Source of the DNA: Glutamicibacter mishrai
GTDB lineage: Bacteria; Actinomycetota; Actinomycetes; Actinomycetales; Micrococcaceae
Reading direction: 5' to 3'
DNA: 64,000 nt
Assembly (NCBI RefSeq): GCF_012221945.1
Contig: NZ_CP032549.1
Location: forward strand, 186,001-250,000
The number at the start of each line of letters is the position of its first letter. The first letter of the stretch is position 1. Under the pieces are notes generated by a model, which saw only the letters and a list, made by a program, of their open reading frames with translations, had not been told where the DNA came from and did not search any database. Below are positions 1 through 10,036 of the stretch, piece after piece. The position numbers were made by a program, and so were the translations under genes.

Positions 1-39
1 TTTCAACCCAGGTACCACTGAAGATCACGAGAGCAGCCA

Positions 40-2478
40 ATGTCGCAATCATTCGATGCCCGTCAACTCCGCGAGACGACCGCCGCAGATTCTGCGCCGA
101 CGCCAGCACAGTTTCGCCAGGCCTTGTTGCGCCACCTGCAGTACACGGTCGGCAAGAGCCCGCAGCAAGCCTCGCTCTTCGACTGGCGGATGGCCCTGTC
201 CCACACGGTGCGTGATTACGCGGTTGATCCGTGGTTCAGCGCTACCCGTCGTACCTGGGATGAAGACCGCAAACGCGTCTACTACCTGTCGATGGAATTC
301 CTGATCGGCCGGCTGCTTGAAGACCAGGCCATCAACCTGGGCCTGCGCGATGTCATGGTCCAAGTCCTGGCGGAATTCGGCTTGAGCTTCGATGAGGTAG
401 CCGAGGGAGAACCCGATGCCGCCTTGGGCAACGGCGGCCTGGGACGGCTCGCGGCCTGCTACCTCGAATCCATGGCCACCATGGGCTGCCCCGCCTACGG
501 CTACGGCCTGCGCTACGAACACGGGCTGTTCCGCCAGCTCTTCGAAAACGGGCGTCAGATCGAAACCCCGGAAAATTGGTTGGCCACCGACAACCCATGG
601 GACTTCACCCGCCCCGAAGCCGCCTACCCGGTCGGCTTCGGCGGCGAGCTGCACGATCACGACGGCACCTCCATCTGGTCGCCACGCTCCAAGGTCCTCG
701 CCTCGGCCCATGACACCCCGGTGGTTGGCTACGGCGGCCAATGGGCGAATACCCTGCGCCTTTGGGCCGCGATGCCCAGCGCCGACCTTTTCGATCTGGA
801 TCGCTTCAACGCCGGCGACTTCGCCGCCGCCTCCGAACCCGAAGCATTGGCCCGCAGCCTCAGCCGCGTTTTGTACCCGAACGACACCACCGAGGGCGGC
901 AAGGAGCTGCGCCTTTCCCAGGAGTACTTCCTGACCTCCGCCTCGGTGCAGGACATCCTTCGCCGCTACCTGGCGGCACACGATGACCTGCTCAAGCTCC
1001 CCGAGTTCGTGGCCATCCAGATGAACGACACACATCCAGCCATCGCCGGCCCCGAGCTGATCCGCCTGCTGGTTGACGAGCACGCCGTGGACTTCGATAC
1101 GGCGGTGGAAACCGCGACCGGCGTCCTGGGCTATACCAACCACACGCTGCTGCCCGAAGCCCTGGAACGCTGGAGCGTCGGGCTGATGCGCAAGGTCCTG
1201 CCACGCCATCTGCAGATCATCGAGACCCTCGACACCCAATTCATCGCGCTGCAGGGCCAGGTCTCGGATCCGGTGCGCCTGATCAGCAACGATCAGGTCA
1301 GCATGGGCGATTTGGCGTTCACCACCAGCCACAAGGTCAACGGCGTGTCAGCGCTCCACACCGAACTGGTCAGCCAGGAGCTGTTCCCGGTCCACAACGA
1401 ACTGCACCCAGGGCGGATCGTGAACATCACCAACGGAGTCACCCCGCGTCGTTGGCTCAAACTCGCCAACCCATCGCTGGCCGCATTGATCACCGACACC
1501 ATCGGCGCCGGGTGGGAGACAGATCTGGAGCGGCTGCGCGAACTCGAACCTTATGCCGAGGATCCTGCCTTCCGCGATGCCTTCGGCCGCAGCAAGCGCC
1601 AGGCCAAGGAGCATTTCACCGGCTGGCTGGTCGCTGAGCACGGTATCGAACTGCCTGCCGAGGCGTTGTATGACGCCCAGGTGAAACGGCTGCACGAATA
1701 CAAGCGCCAGCTGTTGAACATCTTGTGGACCATTGCGCACTGGCAGCGGATCAAGCGCGATCCGCAGGCCAGCTGGGTCCCCCGGGTCAAGATCTTCGGT
1801 GGCAAGGCAGCACCGAGCTACCACATGGCCAAACTGATCATCCAGCTGATCAACGACGTCGCCGAAGTCGTGAACAACGATCCGGAAACCCGCCACCTGC
1901 TGCGCGTGGTCTACCCGCCGAACTACGGTGTATCCATGGCCGAAAAACTGATTCCGGCGGCCGATCTGTCCGAGCAGATATCCACCGCGGGCATGGAAGC
2001 CTCAGGCACCGGCAATATGAAGTTCGCCCTCAATGGGGCGTTGACCATCGGCACCCTTGACGGGGCGAACGTCGAAATCCGCGAGCATGTCGGTGCCGAG
2101 AATTTCTTCCTCTTCGGGCTCACCACCGAACAGGTCGCCGAACGCCGCGCCCAGCAGGGCCACTCCCGCGCCGCGCTGGAGGCCAGCCAAACCCTGCGCG
2201 ATGTCCTGCAGGCCATTGCCGAAGGCACCTTCAGCCCCGAGGATCATCACCGCTATGACGGGCTGCTGGAGACCATGTGGAACAGCGACTGGTTCCTGGT
2301 TGCATCGGACTTCGAGGATTACGACCGGGCCCAAGGCGAAGTAGCCGACTGCTACAGCGACCCCGAAAAGTGGCAGCGCATGGCCATCTTGAACATCGCT
2401 CGCATGGGGTATTTCAGCTCCGACCGCTCAATCCGCGAATATATGTCTCAGATTTGGGACGTGGAATCCGCGCTGTAG
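40..2478 (+). CDS. glgP: Glycogen/maltodextrin phosphorylase GlgP
   Basis: This enzyme releases glucose-1-phosphate from the non-reducing ends of glycogen and maltodextrins, using pyridoxal phosphate, in the cytoplasm. The 812-residue length is normal for the GT35 family. The N-terminal catalytic motif ALGNGGLGRLAACYLESMA is present near residue 130. The PLP site EASGTGNMKFALNGA has its Schiff-base lysine at residue 661, and YYLSMEFLIGR lies near residue 84. The ATG at 40 follows a weak purine-rich stretch (ACGAGAG). It is the first gene of the glg cluster seen here, and anything upstream lies outside the window. It is separated from glgB by 110 bases holding an inverted repeat, so glgB may also have its own promoter. 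Function is firm; whether glycogen or maltodextrin is preferred cannot be read from sequence. Confidence 0.96.
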   Translation: MSQSFDARQLRETTAADSAPTPAQFRQALLRHLQYTVGKSPQQASLFDWRMALSHTVRDYAVDPWFSATRRTWDEDRKRVYYLSMEFLIGRLLEDQAINLGLRDVMVQVLAEFGLSFDEVAEGEPDAALGNGGLGRLAACYLESMATMGCPAYGYGLRYEHGLFRQLFENGRQIETPENWLATDNPWDFTRPEAAYPVGFGGELHDHDGTSIWSPRSKVLASAHDTPVVGYGGQWANTLRLWAAMPSADLFDLDRFNAGDFAAASEPEALARSLSRVLYPNDTTEGGKELRLSQEYFLTSASVQDILRRYLAAHDDLLKLPEFVAIQMNDTHPAIAGPELIRLLVDEHAVDFDTAVETATGVLGYTNHTLLPEALERWSVGLMRKVLPRHLQIIETLDTQFIALQGQVSDPVRLISNDQVSMGDLAFTTSHKVNGVSALHTELVSQELFPVHNELHPGRIVNITNGVTPRRWLKLANPSLAALITDTIGAGWETDLERLRELEPYAEDPAFRDAFGRSKRQAKEHFTGWLVAEHGIELPAEALYDAQVKRLHEYKRQLLNILWTIAHWQRIKRDPQASWVPRVKIFGGKAAPSYHMAKLIIQLINDVAEVVNNDPETRHLLRVVYPPNYGVSMAEKLIPAADLSEQISTAGMEASGTGNMKFALNGALTIGTLDGANVEIREHVGAENFFLFGLTTEQVAERRAQQGHSRAALEASQTLRDVLQAIAEGTFSPEDHHRYDGLLETMWNSDWFLVASDFEDYDRAQGEVADCYSDPEKWQRMAILNIARMGYFSSDRSIREYMSQIWDVESAL

Positions 2479-2480
2479 CC

Positions 2481-2518
2481 GGTCACCTTCTGTCACGACA
2501 TGTAATACAAAGGTGACC
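2481..2518. repeat. Inverted repeat between glgP and glgB
   Basis: GGTCACCTT at 2481-2489 and AAGGTGACC at 2510-2518 form perfect 9-base arms around a 20-base spacer, starting two bases after the glgP stop. No T-tract follows, so it may be an intra-operon hairpin that tunes glgP versus glgB mRNA, a terminator for glgP, or an operator for a promoter in front of glgB. The sequence alone does not decide between these. Confidence 0.5.
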
Positions 2519-2588
2519 TGCGTCATCTTGGGTCCAGCGGGCTCTGCGTGTGTTTGGATGAGAGCAAAAGCAACAGCAAGGAGCCGAC

Positions 2589-4781
2589 GTGCCAGACGAG
2601 GATACAAGCCATCCGGTGCTCGATGCGCGGCAGGTGCGCCTGCTGTCCCAGGGGCGGCATCCGGATCCTTTCTCCGTGCTCGGCCCCACCGAAGACGGAC
2701 GGCACCTGGTGGCGCGCATTCCAGGCGCAATTCAGCTCTGGGCAGTGAACGCCACCGACCAGGTGCAGCTTGAACCTCATCCCCAGGACCCTGAGCTTTT
2801 CACCGGCCCCGCACTTCCGTACTACAGGTTGCGCATCCGCTGGGCCTCGGGATATGTCGAGGAACGCGAGGACCCGTACCGCTTCGGGCCGGTCATCGGC
2901 GAATTCGACGAACACCTGATCGGCGAAGGTGAACACCGCAGCCTCTGGAAAGCACTGGGTGCGCACCTGATCACCCACGAGCAGGTTGCTGGCGCGCATT
3001 TCGCGCTGTGGGCGCCCAATGCTCGGCGGGTCAGCGTAGTTGGCGATTTCAACTCATGGAACGGCACCGCCCATCCCATGCGTGCGCGCGGCGCCACCGG
3101 AGTTTGGGAACTATTCCTGCCCGGTCTCGACGAGGGCGCGGTGTACAAGTACGAGATCCTGGGCCCTGACGGCGAGCTGTTGCCGTTGAAGGCCGATCCC
3201 GTTGGCTTCGGCTCCGAGCACCCGCCGGCCACCGGTTCGGTGATCCGGCGGATCGAGGCCCATGATTGGCGCGATGGATCATGGCTCGCCCGCCGCGAGC
3301 AGATCAACTCGGTCAACGCCCCGATCAGCATCTACGAGGTGCATCTGGGTTCCTGGCGGCGTACCGAGGGCACCGGCCAATCGCTGAGCTACCTTCAACT
3401 GGCCACGCAACTCGTGGACTACGCCGCCGACATGGGATTCACCCACATCGAGGTCCTGCCTGTCACCGAGCATCCCTTCGACGGATCCTGGGGCTACCAG
3501 CCCATCGGTCTCTTCGCGCCAACGATCCGCTACGGCACTCCGCAGGAATTCGCGGCCTTCGTCGACGCCGCCCACCAACGCGGGCTCGGGGTCATTGCCG
3601 ATTGGGTTCCGGGGCACTTCCCCACCGACCAACATGGCTTGGGCCGGTTCGACGGTACTGCGCTCTACGAGCATCTTGATCCACGTGAGGGCTTCCACCC
3701 GGACTGGAACACGTTGATCTACAACTACGGCCGCCCCGAGGTGCGCAACTATCTGGTGGCCAATGCACTGTATTGGCTGGGCGAATACCACCTCGATGGG
3801 CTGCGCGTGGATGCTGTCGCCTCGATGATCAACCGCGACTACTCGCGCGCCGAGGGCGAATGGATCGCCAATAAGGACGGCGGGAATGAAAACTACGAGG
3901 CCTTGGACTTCCTGAAGCAGACCAATGTGGCCAGCTATGCGCAGCACCCGGGCATCGCGATGATCGCCGAAGACTCCACCGCCTACCCCGGAGTCACCCG
4001 CCCGGTGGATGCCGGCGGCCTGGGCTTCGGCTACAAGTGGAACCTCGGGTGGATGAATGACTCGCTGGAGTACTTCGGCAAGGATCCGGTCTACCGAAAG
4101 CACCACCACAACCAGCTGACCTTCGGCATCACTTATGCCTTCAGCGAGAACTTCCTGCTGCCCATCAGCCATGACGAGGTCGTGCATGGCAAGGGCTCGA
4201 TGTACTCGCGCATGCCGGGCAGCCACGCCGACAAGCTCGGCAACCTCAAGGCCTTCTACGGCTACATGTGGGGGCATCCGGGCAAGAAGCTGCTGTTCAT
4301 GGGCCAGGAATTCGGCCAACCCGCCGAATGGGACTACCAGGCCCAGCTCGACTGGAACATCCTCGATGATCCCGGCCATGCCGGAGTGCAGACCCTGGTC
4401 CAGGATCTCAACCGGATCTACCGCGAGCAACCGGCCCTGCATCGGGGCGATGCCCGCCCGGAGGGGTTCCAATGGCTGCTGGTCGACGACATCGAGCATC
4501 AGGTCTTCGCTTGGCTGCGCCGCGGCGAACCTGGCGATCCCCACGTGGTCGTCGTTCTGAACCTCACCCCGGTGGAACGCACCGGATTCCGCATTGGATT
4601 CCCGGTGGCCGGACGCTGGGTCGAGGCCCTGAATACCGATTCCGAACGCTACCACGGGGCCAATCGCGGTCACGGTGGAGCCATCGAAACCGAAGCCGTC
4701 CCCTCAGGCGGCGAAGCACAATCCGCACTGCTCACGCTCCCACCCTTATCGGCAATCTATTTTGTGGAGGAACGCTCATGA
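2589..4781 (+). CDS. glgB: 1,4-alpha-glucan branching enzyme GlgB
   Basis: This enzyme cuts alpha-1,4 chains and re-attaches them through alpha-1,6 bonds to branch glycogen. The 730-residue protein has an N-terminal beta-sandwich ([10 protein letters not shown]), a CBM48 domain ([20 protein letters not shown]) and a GH13 barrel. The nucleophile is D408 in [11 protein letters not shown], the acid/base is E461 in [11 protein letters not shown], and D529 lies in [13 protein letters not shown]. The start is a GTG preceded by AAGGAG with a 5-base spacing. Its stop overlaps the glgC start in ATGA, so translation of the two is probably coupled. Family and reaction are clear from the catalytic triad. 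Confidence 0.97.
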   Translation: MPDEDTSHPVLDARQVRLLSQGRHPDPFSVLGPTEDGRHLVARIPGAIQLWAVNATDQVQLEPHPQDPELFTGPALPYYRLRIRWASGYVEEREDPYRFGPVIGEFDEHLIGEGEHRSLWKALGAHLITHEQVAGAHFALWAPNARRVSVVGDFNSWNGTAHPMRARGATGVWELFLPGLDEGAVYKYEILGPDGELLPLKADPVGFGSEHPPATGSVIRRIEAHDWRDGSWLARREQINSVNAPISIYEVHLGSWRRTEGTGQSLSYLQLATQLVDYAADMGFTHIEVLPVTEHPFDGSWGYQPIGLFAPTIRYGTPQEFAAFVDAAHQRGLGVIADWVPGHFPTDQHGLGRFDGTALYEHLDPREGFHPDWNTLIYNYGRPEVRNYLVANALYWLGEYHLDGLRVDAVASMINRDYSRAEGEWIANKDGGNENYEALDFLKQTNVASYAQHPGIAMIAEDSTAYPGVTRPVDAGGLGFGYKWNLGWMNDSLEYFGKDPVYRKHHHNQLTFGITYAFSENFLLPISHDEVVHGKGSMYSRMPGSHADKLGNLKAFYGYMWGHPGKKLLFMGQEFGQPAEWDYQAQLDWNILDDPGHAGVQTLVQDLNRIYREQPALHRGDARPEGFQWLLVDDIEHQVFAWLRRGEPGDPHVVVVLNLTPVERTGFRIGFPVAGRWVEALNTDSERYHGANRGHGGAIETEAVPSGGEAQSALLTLPPLSAIYFVEERS

Positions 4782-6112
4782 ATACCACTTCCAATAGGCG
4801 CAATGCAGCCGGTGCACCACCGCGCCTGTCCAGCCAGGCGATGGCCTTCGTCCTGGCTGGCGGCCGAGGCAGCCGACTCGAGGAGCTCACCGACCGGCGT
4901 GCAAAACCTGCGGTCCACTTTGGCGGCAAGTCGCGCATCATCGACTTCCCGCTCTCCAACGCCTATAACTCCGGGGTGCGCAAGATGGCCGTTGCCACCC
5001 AATACAAGGCCCATTCGCTGATCCGGCACATGCAGCGTGGCTGGAACTTCTTCCGAGCCGAGCGCAACGAGTACCTGGACATCCTGCCTGCCAGCCAGCG
5101 CGTCCAGGAGAACAAGTGGTACCTGGGCACCGCGGATGCGGTCACGCAGAATATCGACATCGTCGATGATTATGACGTTGAGTACGTGATCATCCTGGCC
5201 GGCGACCACGTATACAAAATGGACTACGAGGTCATGCTGCGCCAGCATGTCCAGACCCAGGCCGACGTAACCATCGGCTGCTTGACTGTACCGCGTGAGG
5301 AAGCCACCGGCTTCGGCGTGATGCATGTTGATGAGAACGGCCGTATTGTCGACTTCCTCGAAAAGCCAGCCGATCCCCCGGGCATGCCTGACGATCCGGC
5401 GATGGCTCTGGCTTCCATGGGCATCTACGTCTTCAACTGGAAGTTCCTACGCGAGCTGTTGCTGGATGATGCCGAGGATGACAGCTCCAGCCACGACTTC
5501 GGGCATGATCTGATCCCGTCCATCGTGAAAAACGGCGGCGCCTACGCCCACAAATTCACCGAGTCCTGCGTCATGTCAGGTCTGGAGACTGAACCATACT
5601 GGCGCGATGTGGGCACCATCGACTCCTTCTGGCGAGCAAATCTCGACCTCACCGAGGTCGTCCCCTCGCTAGACCTCTACGACAACAGCTGGCCCATCTG
5701 GACCTATGCCGAGTTGACCCCTCCTGCCAAGTTCATCCACGACGATGAGTCACGCCGCGGACAAGCCGTGGAGTCACTGATCTCGGGCGATTGCATCCTC
5801 TCCGGAGCCGACGTACACAAGTCGCTGCTCTTCACCGGGAACCGGGCCCACTCCTTCTCCAAGCTTGACCAGGTCGTATCGCTGCCCAACGTTGATGTGG
5901 GGCGCAATGCGGACTTGACCAAATGCGTTATCGACAGCCGGGTGCGCATCCCCGAAGGGCTGATCGTCGGCCAGGATCCGGTCGAGGATTCCAAGTGGTT
6001 CCGCCGCACGGATTCGGGCGTCGTGCTCATTACCCAGCCGATGCTTGACCGCCGTGCCGCAATTCTCGAAGGCGGCATCTCGTGGAGCGCCGAGCAGTTG
6101 GAGGGGAAGTAG
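4778..6112 (+). CDS. glgC: Glucose-1-phosphate adenylyltransferase (ADP-glucose pyrophosphorylase) GlgC
   Basis: This enzyme makes ADP-glucose from ATP and glucose-1-phosphate, the committed and usually allosterically controlled step of bacterial glycogen synthesis. The protein is 444 residues from the ATG at 4778, which overlaps the glgB stop and has GGAGG at 4766-4770. Motifs seen are [20 protein letters not shown] (nucleotide loop), [31 protein letters not shown] and [12 protein letters not shown]; a left-handed beta-helix C-terminus follows. The reading frame is open further upstream (to 4472), but that extension lies inside glgB and is not conserved in character. It is followed by glgA after 6 bases. 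Confidence 0.97.
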   Translation: MNTTSNRRNAAGAPPRLSSQAMAFVLAGGRGSRLEELTDRRAKPAVHFGGKSRIIDFPLSNAYNSGVRKMAVATQYKAHSLIRHMQRGWNFFRAERNEYLDILPASQRVQENKWYLGTADAVTQNIDIVDDYDVEYVIILAGDHVYKMDYEVMLRQHVQTQADVTIGCLTVPREEATGFGVMHVDENGRIVDFLEKPADPPGMPDDPAMALASMGIYVFNWKFLRELLLDDAEDDSSSHDFGHDLIPSIVKNGGAYAHKFTESCVMSGLETEPYWRDVGTIDSFWRANLDLTEVVPSLDLYDNSWPIWTYAELTPPAKFIHDDESRRGQAVESLISGDCILSGADVHKSLLFTGNRAHSFSKLDQVVSLPNVDVGRNADLTKCVIDSRVRIPEGLIVGQDPVEDSKWFRRTDSGVVLITQPMLDRRAAILEGGISWSAEQLEGK

Positions 6113-6118
6113 GATTCG

Positions 6119-7567
6119 ATGGCTCAACGACTACGCCGTGTGCTGTCTGTTGCTTCTGAATGCGCGCCACTGGTCAAAACCGGCGGACTGGCCGATGTAG
6201 TTGGCGCGTTGCCTGCCGCGCTGGAGCCTCTGGGGTGGCGCACCCGCATCCTGATGCCGGCCTATCCTGGCCTGCTGGAGCGCGTGGGCCGCACTAGACG
6301 GATTTGGCGGGACGAGGACCTCTTCGGCGGCCCTGCCACAGTGCGTTCCTGCCACTTCGAGGGACTGGACCTGCTGCTGCTGGATGCGCCGCACCTTTAC
6401 GACCGGCCCGGCGGACCCTACGTGGTCGACGGGCACGACCACCACGACAACCACGTGCGTTTTGCCGCGCTGTCGTGGGTGGCGGCGCGGATTGCCATCG
6501 ACGGCACCTCCGATAAGTGGCGCCCGGATGTGGTGCATGCCCATGATTGGCAGGCAGGGCTGGTTCCCTCCTACCTGAAGTATGCCGGCTCCCGGGTTCC
6601 GACGCTGCTGACCATCCACAATATTGCCTTCCAGGGGATCTTCGGCCCGGATCAGCTTGATGCGCTGCACCTGCCGACCTGGGATTTCCATCCTGAGGCG
6701 CTGGAGTACCACTCGCTGGTCAGCACGCTGAAGGCGGGGCTGGTACATGCCTCGCGGATCAGCACCGTCAGCCCGAGCTACGCCCAGGAACTCACCCGTG
6801 AAGAGTTCGGCTTCGGCCTCCAAGGCGTAGTGACGATGCGCAGGGACCGCGGTGAGCTTTCCGGCATCCTCAACGGCATCGACACCGAGGTCTGGAATCC
6901 TGCCACGGATCCGCAGATCAACAACTACGACGCGGCTGATCCGGCGGCCAAGGCTGCGAACCGGCAGGCATTGCTCAACGAATTCTCGCTGGCCGAGCCA
7001 TCGGGCCCGTTGGCCGTGGTTGTCACCCGGCTCACCCACCAAAAGGGCGTGGACCTGCTGCTGGAGAAGCTGCCGGTCTTCATCGAATCCGGCGGCGCCG
7101 TGGTGGTGCTCGGCTCAGGCGACCCGGGCTACGAGTACGCGCTGGGCGAGCTGGCGGCCCGCTATCCGCAGTCCGTGGGCCTGCACATCGGCTACGACGA
7201 ACAGCTCAGCCACCGGATGTACGCCGGGGCCGATCTGGTGCTGGTGCCCTCCCGATTCGAGCCATGCGGGCTGACCCAGCTCATCGGCCTGCGCTATGGG
7301 GCGATCCCGCTGGTGGCTGCCACCGGCGGCCTGCGCGACACCGTAGTCGACGCGACGCCGGAGCACCTGGCCGATGGCACCGCCACCGGCTTCACCTTCA
7401 GCGACATCGATGCCGGCGGCTTGGGCTTCGCCCTGGGCCGGTCGGTGGACCTCTACAAGGATCAGGCGGCCTGGGCGCAGCTGCGCTCCCAGGCGCTGAA
7501 CACCCCGGTGGACTGGGGCACCTCGGCTGCCGTATATGCCAGGCTGTTCACGGAGCTCGTTTCATGA
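6119..7567 (+). CDS. glgA: Glycogen synthase GlgA (GT5, ADP-glucose type)
   Basis: This enzyme extends alpha-1,4-glucan chains from ADP-glucose. The 482-residue length, the N-terminal SECAPLVKTGGLADVVGALP with the KTGGL sugar-nucleotide motif, and RFEPCGLTQLIGLRYGAIP near the C-terminus identify the classical proteobacterial/plastid GT5 GlgA. Many actinobacteria instead carry the shorter GlgM-type synthase of about 390 residues, so the subtype is notable here. The ATG lies 6 bases after the glgC stop, behind GAGGGGAAG. Its stop overlaps the glgX start (ATGA at 7564-7567). Confidence 0.96.
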   Translation: MAQRLRRVLSVASECAPLVKTGGLADVVGALPAALEPLGWRTRILMPAYPGLLERVGRTRRIWRDEDLFGGPATVRSCHFEGLDLLLLDAPHLYDRPGGPYVVDGHDHHDNHVRFAALSWVAARIAIDGTSDKWRPDVVHAHDWQAGLVPSYLKYAGSRVPTLLTIHNIAFQGIFGPDQLDALHLPTWDFHPEALEYHSLVSTLKAGLVHASRISTVSPSYAQELTREEFGFGLQGVVTMRRDRGELSGILNGIDTEVWNPATDPQINNYDAADPAAKAANRQALLNEFSLAEPSGPLAVVVTRLTHQKGVDLLLEKLPVFIESGGAVVVLGSGDPGYEYALGELAARYPQSVGLHIGYDEQLSHRMYAGADLVLVPSRFEPCGLTQLIGLRYGAIPLVAATGGLRDTVVDATPEHLADGTATGFTFSDIDAGGLGFALGRSVDLYKDQAAWAQLRSQALNTPVDWGTSAAVYARLFTELVS

Positions 7568-9678
7568 CCCAGGCCCCGGCACTCGACACGACGGCCGGCC
7601 GGCCGTGGCCGCTGGGCGTCACCGTGGACGCTTCCGGAGCCAACGTTGCGGTCTACGCGCCCAAGGCGAGGGCCGTATACTTCTGCTGGTTCCCCGAAGG
7701 CGATGACGCGGAAGAACACCGCCTGGCCCTGCCCTACGTCCAGGACGGCATCTGGCATGCGCATTTTGGCGGCATCGGCGCAGGCACCAGGTATGGATTG
7801 CGCGCGGACGGCGAATACAAGCCCGAAGCAGGCCTGCGCTTCAACGTAAACAAGCTGCTGATCGATCCCTACGCGAGATCGCTGGACCGCCCGGTGCGGT
7901 ATCACGAACTGATGGACGGCGCCCTTCGGCCCGCTGCCACGGATCCCGTGGACGACGGCGACAGCGACCTCGCGCCGCAGCCAGATCCGGAGGACAGCGC
8001 TCCCGTCGTCCCCAAGGGCATCATCACCGCGGAACCTTCGGGGCCTGACCCCGCCAGCAACCGACCGCACCACGAGCTCGCGGACCTGGTGATCTACGAA
8101 AGCCACCTCAAGGGCTTGACCGCAACCCACCCAGGGGTTCCCGCCGAAATCCGCGGGGCATATGCGGGCATGGGGCATCCGGCCATCATCGATCATCTTC
8201 AGTCCCTCGGCGTCAACGCTGTCGAGTTTTTGCCGGTGCAGGCATTTATCGACGACGAGCACATCGTTGAACAGGGCCTCACCAACTACTGGGGCTACCA
8301 GCCCGTGGCCTGGTTCGCTCCCGAGCCCCGCTACGCCCAGAACGATGCCGTGGCCGAATTCCGCCAGCTGGTCCACACCCTGCACGAAGCGGGCATCGAG
8401 GTCATCCTCGACGTGGTCTACAACCATAGCGGCGAAGGCGGGGAACACGGTCCCACCCTGAACCTGCGCGGCCTGGATAACGCCGGGTACTACCGCTTGG
8501 CCGAGGACCCGCGCCATTATATTAATGATGCTGGCACCGGGAACACCCTTGCGGTCTACTCCCCCATGACACTTCGCATGGTGCTAGATAGCCTGCGCTA
8601 TTGGGCCCAGGCTTTCGGCGTGGACGGCTTCCGCTTCGATTTGGCGACCTCGGTGGCGCGCAGCCCGCAAGGATTCGAGCCCGAGGGAACCTTCTTGCAA
8701 TCCATCGCGCAGGATCCCGTGCTCTCCGAGCTCAAGCTCATCGCCGAGCCATGGGATTTGGGCCCCGGCGGTTATCAATTGGGCAATTTCCCCGCTCCTT
8801 TTGCGCAATGGAACGATCGCTTCCGTGACGGGATCCGGCAGGTATGGCGAGGCGAAATCCTGGGAGCTGCGAATTTCGGTTCCCTGCTCCTTGGCTCCGC
8901 CGACTTCTTCGATCATTCGGGCCGGAGTGCCACATCAGGAATCAACTTCATCAGCGCTCACGACGGCTTCACTCTGCGTGACGCCGTCACTTACTCGCAG
9001 AAGCACAATGAGGCCAATGGCGAGGAGAATCGCGACGGCCACGACGAAAACTACTCCGACAACTTCGGTGTCGAGGGGCCAACTGATGAACCGGGCATCC
9101 TCCAGGGGCGTAGCCTGCGCGTCCGCGGCCTGCTGGCCACCTTGCTGCTTGCCCAGGGTGTGCCCATGCTGTTGGCCGGCGACGAATTTGGCAACAGCCA
9201 GCAGGGCAATAACAATGCCTACGCGCAGGATAACGAGTTGGGATGGATTGACTGGTCGTCGCAAGACCATGTGCTGACCGGGTTTGTCCGCGACTTGATC
9301 GAGCTGCGCCGCCGATTCCCCCACTTGCGCCAGCGCGGCTTTTTGCACGGCCAGCAGCGGGCTGATGGGCACCGTGATGTCCGTTGGTTCTGTCCCGATG
9401 GTTCCAGTCCCGACGCGGAGCACTGGCAGGATCCGGAGTTCCGTTCTCTGGCGTTGCAGCTGCGCGGCGCTGCCGGCGAACCACGCGGCGAGGCACTCGC
9501 AGGCAGCGTCCTTGTTATTTTCAACTTTGGAGATGAGTGCGAATTCACTCTTCCGGACCCTGATGATGGTGCTTTCTGGTGTCTTGAACTGGACAGCGCC
9601 GAGCCGGAAGTTTCAGCGCACAATGTTGCAGGCAGCTACCTGATGCAGGGTCACTCTGTTGCGCTGCTGAGCTCCTAG
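7564..9678 (+). CDS. glgX: Glycogen debranching enzyme GlgX (isoamylase family)
   Basis: GlgX hydrolyses alpha-1,6 branches of glycogen already shortened by GlgP. The protein is 704 residues from the ATG at 7564, which overlaps the glgA stop. An N-terminal CBM48 domain (GVTVDASGANVAVYAPKA) precedes the GH13 barrel. D359 in FRFDLATSV is the nucleophile, E395 in LIAEPWDLGPGGYQLGNF the acid/base, and D467 lies in FISAHDGFTLRDAVTY. It is the last gene of the operon and is followed by a perfect palindrome. An open frame starting at 7264 is an extension within glgA. A TreX-like side activity cannot be excluded. Confidence 0.95.
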   Translation: MTQAPALDTTAGRPWPLGVTVDASGANVAVYAPKARAVYFCWFPEGDDAEEHRLALPYVQDGIWHAHFGGIGAGTRYGLRADGEYKPEAGLRFNVNKLLIDPYARSLDRPVRYHELMDGALRPAATDPVDDGDSDLAPQPDPEDSAPVVPKGIITAEPSGPDPASNRPHHELADLVIYESHLKGLTATHPGVPAEIRGAYAGMGHPAIIDHLQSLGVNAVEFLPVQAFIDDEHIVEQGLTNYWGYQPVAWFAPEPRYAQNDAVAEFRQLVHTLHEAGIEVILDVVYNHSGEGGEHGPTLNLRGLDNAGYYRLAEDPRHYINDAGTGNTLAVYSPMTLRMVLDSLRYWAQAFGVDGFRFDLATSVARSPQGFEPEGTFLQSIAQDPVLSELKLIAEPWDLGPGGYQLGNFPAPFAQWNDRFRDGIRQVWRGEILGAANFGSLLLGSADFFDHSGRSATSGINFISAHDGFTLRDAVTYSQKHNEANGEENRDGHDENYSDNFGVEGPTDEPGILQGRSLRVRGLLATLLLAQGVPMLLAGDEFGNSQQGNNNAYAQDNELGWIDWSSQDHVLTGFVRDLIELRRRFPHLRQRGFLHGQQRADGHRDVRWFCPDGSSPDAEHWQDPEFRSLALQLRGAAGEPRGEALAGSVLVIFNFGDECEFTLPDPDDGAFWCLELDSAEPEVSAHNVAGSYLMQGHSVALLSS

Positions 9679-9701
9679 AGGTACTGAAGGAGCCTTAAAC
9701 T

Positions 9702-9740
9702 CAATGGGCACCTTCCACATGATGTGGAAGGTGCCCATTG
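9702..9740. terminator. Bidirectional terminator between glgX and secG
   Basis: A perfect inverted repeat with 19-base arms (CAATGGGCACCTTCCACAT and its complement) and one central base lies between the converging glgX and secG. It would fold identically on both strands. T-tracts are weak, as is common in high-GC bacteria. Confidence 0.8.
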
Positions 9741-9762
9741 GCAGCTATTGGTCTAAGTCCGC

Positions 9763-10014
9763 TTAGCCCTCGGCGCTGAATCTCAGGACCAGGGCCAGTC
9801 CGATAATCACGGCGCCCCAGATCAGACCCAGGATAATGGTGATGCGGTTCAGGTTGCGCTCCGCGACACCTGAAGAGCCCATTGAACTGGTCATACCGCC
9901 GCCGAACATGTCCGACATACCGCCACCACGACCCTTATGAAGCAGGATCAGGAGGGTCAGCAAGACACTGGTAATGCCCAGCAGTACCTGCAAAATGATC
10001 TTGATAATATCCAA
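9763..10014 (-). CDS. secG: Protein-export membrane protein SecG
   Basis: SecG is the small accessory subunit of the SecYEG translocon. The 83-residue product has two hydrophobic helices (about residues 2-24 and 58-78) separated by a Gly/Ser/Met-rich loop (GRGGGMSDMFGGGM), which is the family hallmark. The start is TTG, chosen because AAGGAA lies 8 bases before it and no ATG fits. It sits at the end of gap-pgk-tpiA-secG, its usual place in actinobacteria, 22 bases after tpiA. Confidence 0.93.
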   Translation of the reverse strand: MDIIKIILQVLLGITSVLLTLLILLHKGRGGGMSDMFGGGMTSSMGSSGVAERNLNRITIILGLIWGAVIIGLALVLRFSAEG

Positions 10015-10036
10015 GTCGACGGTTCCTTAGCTAGAT

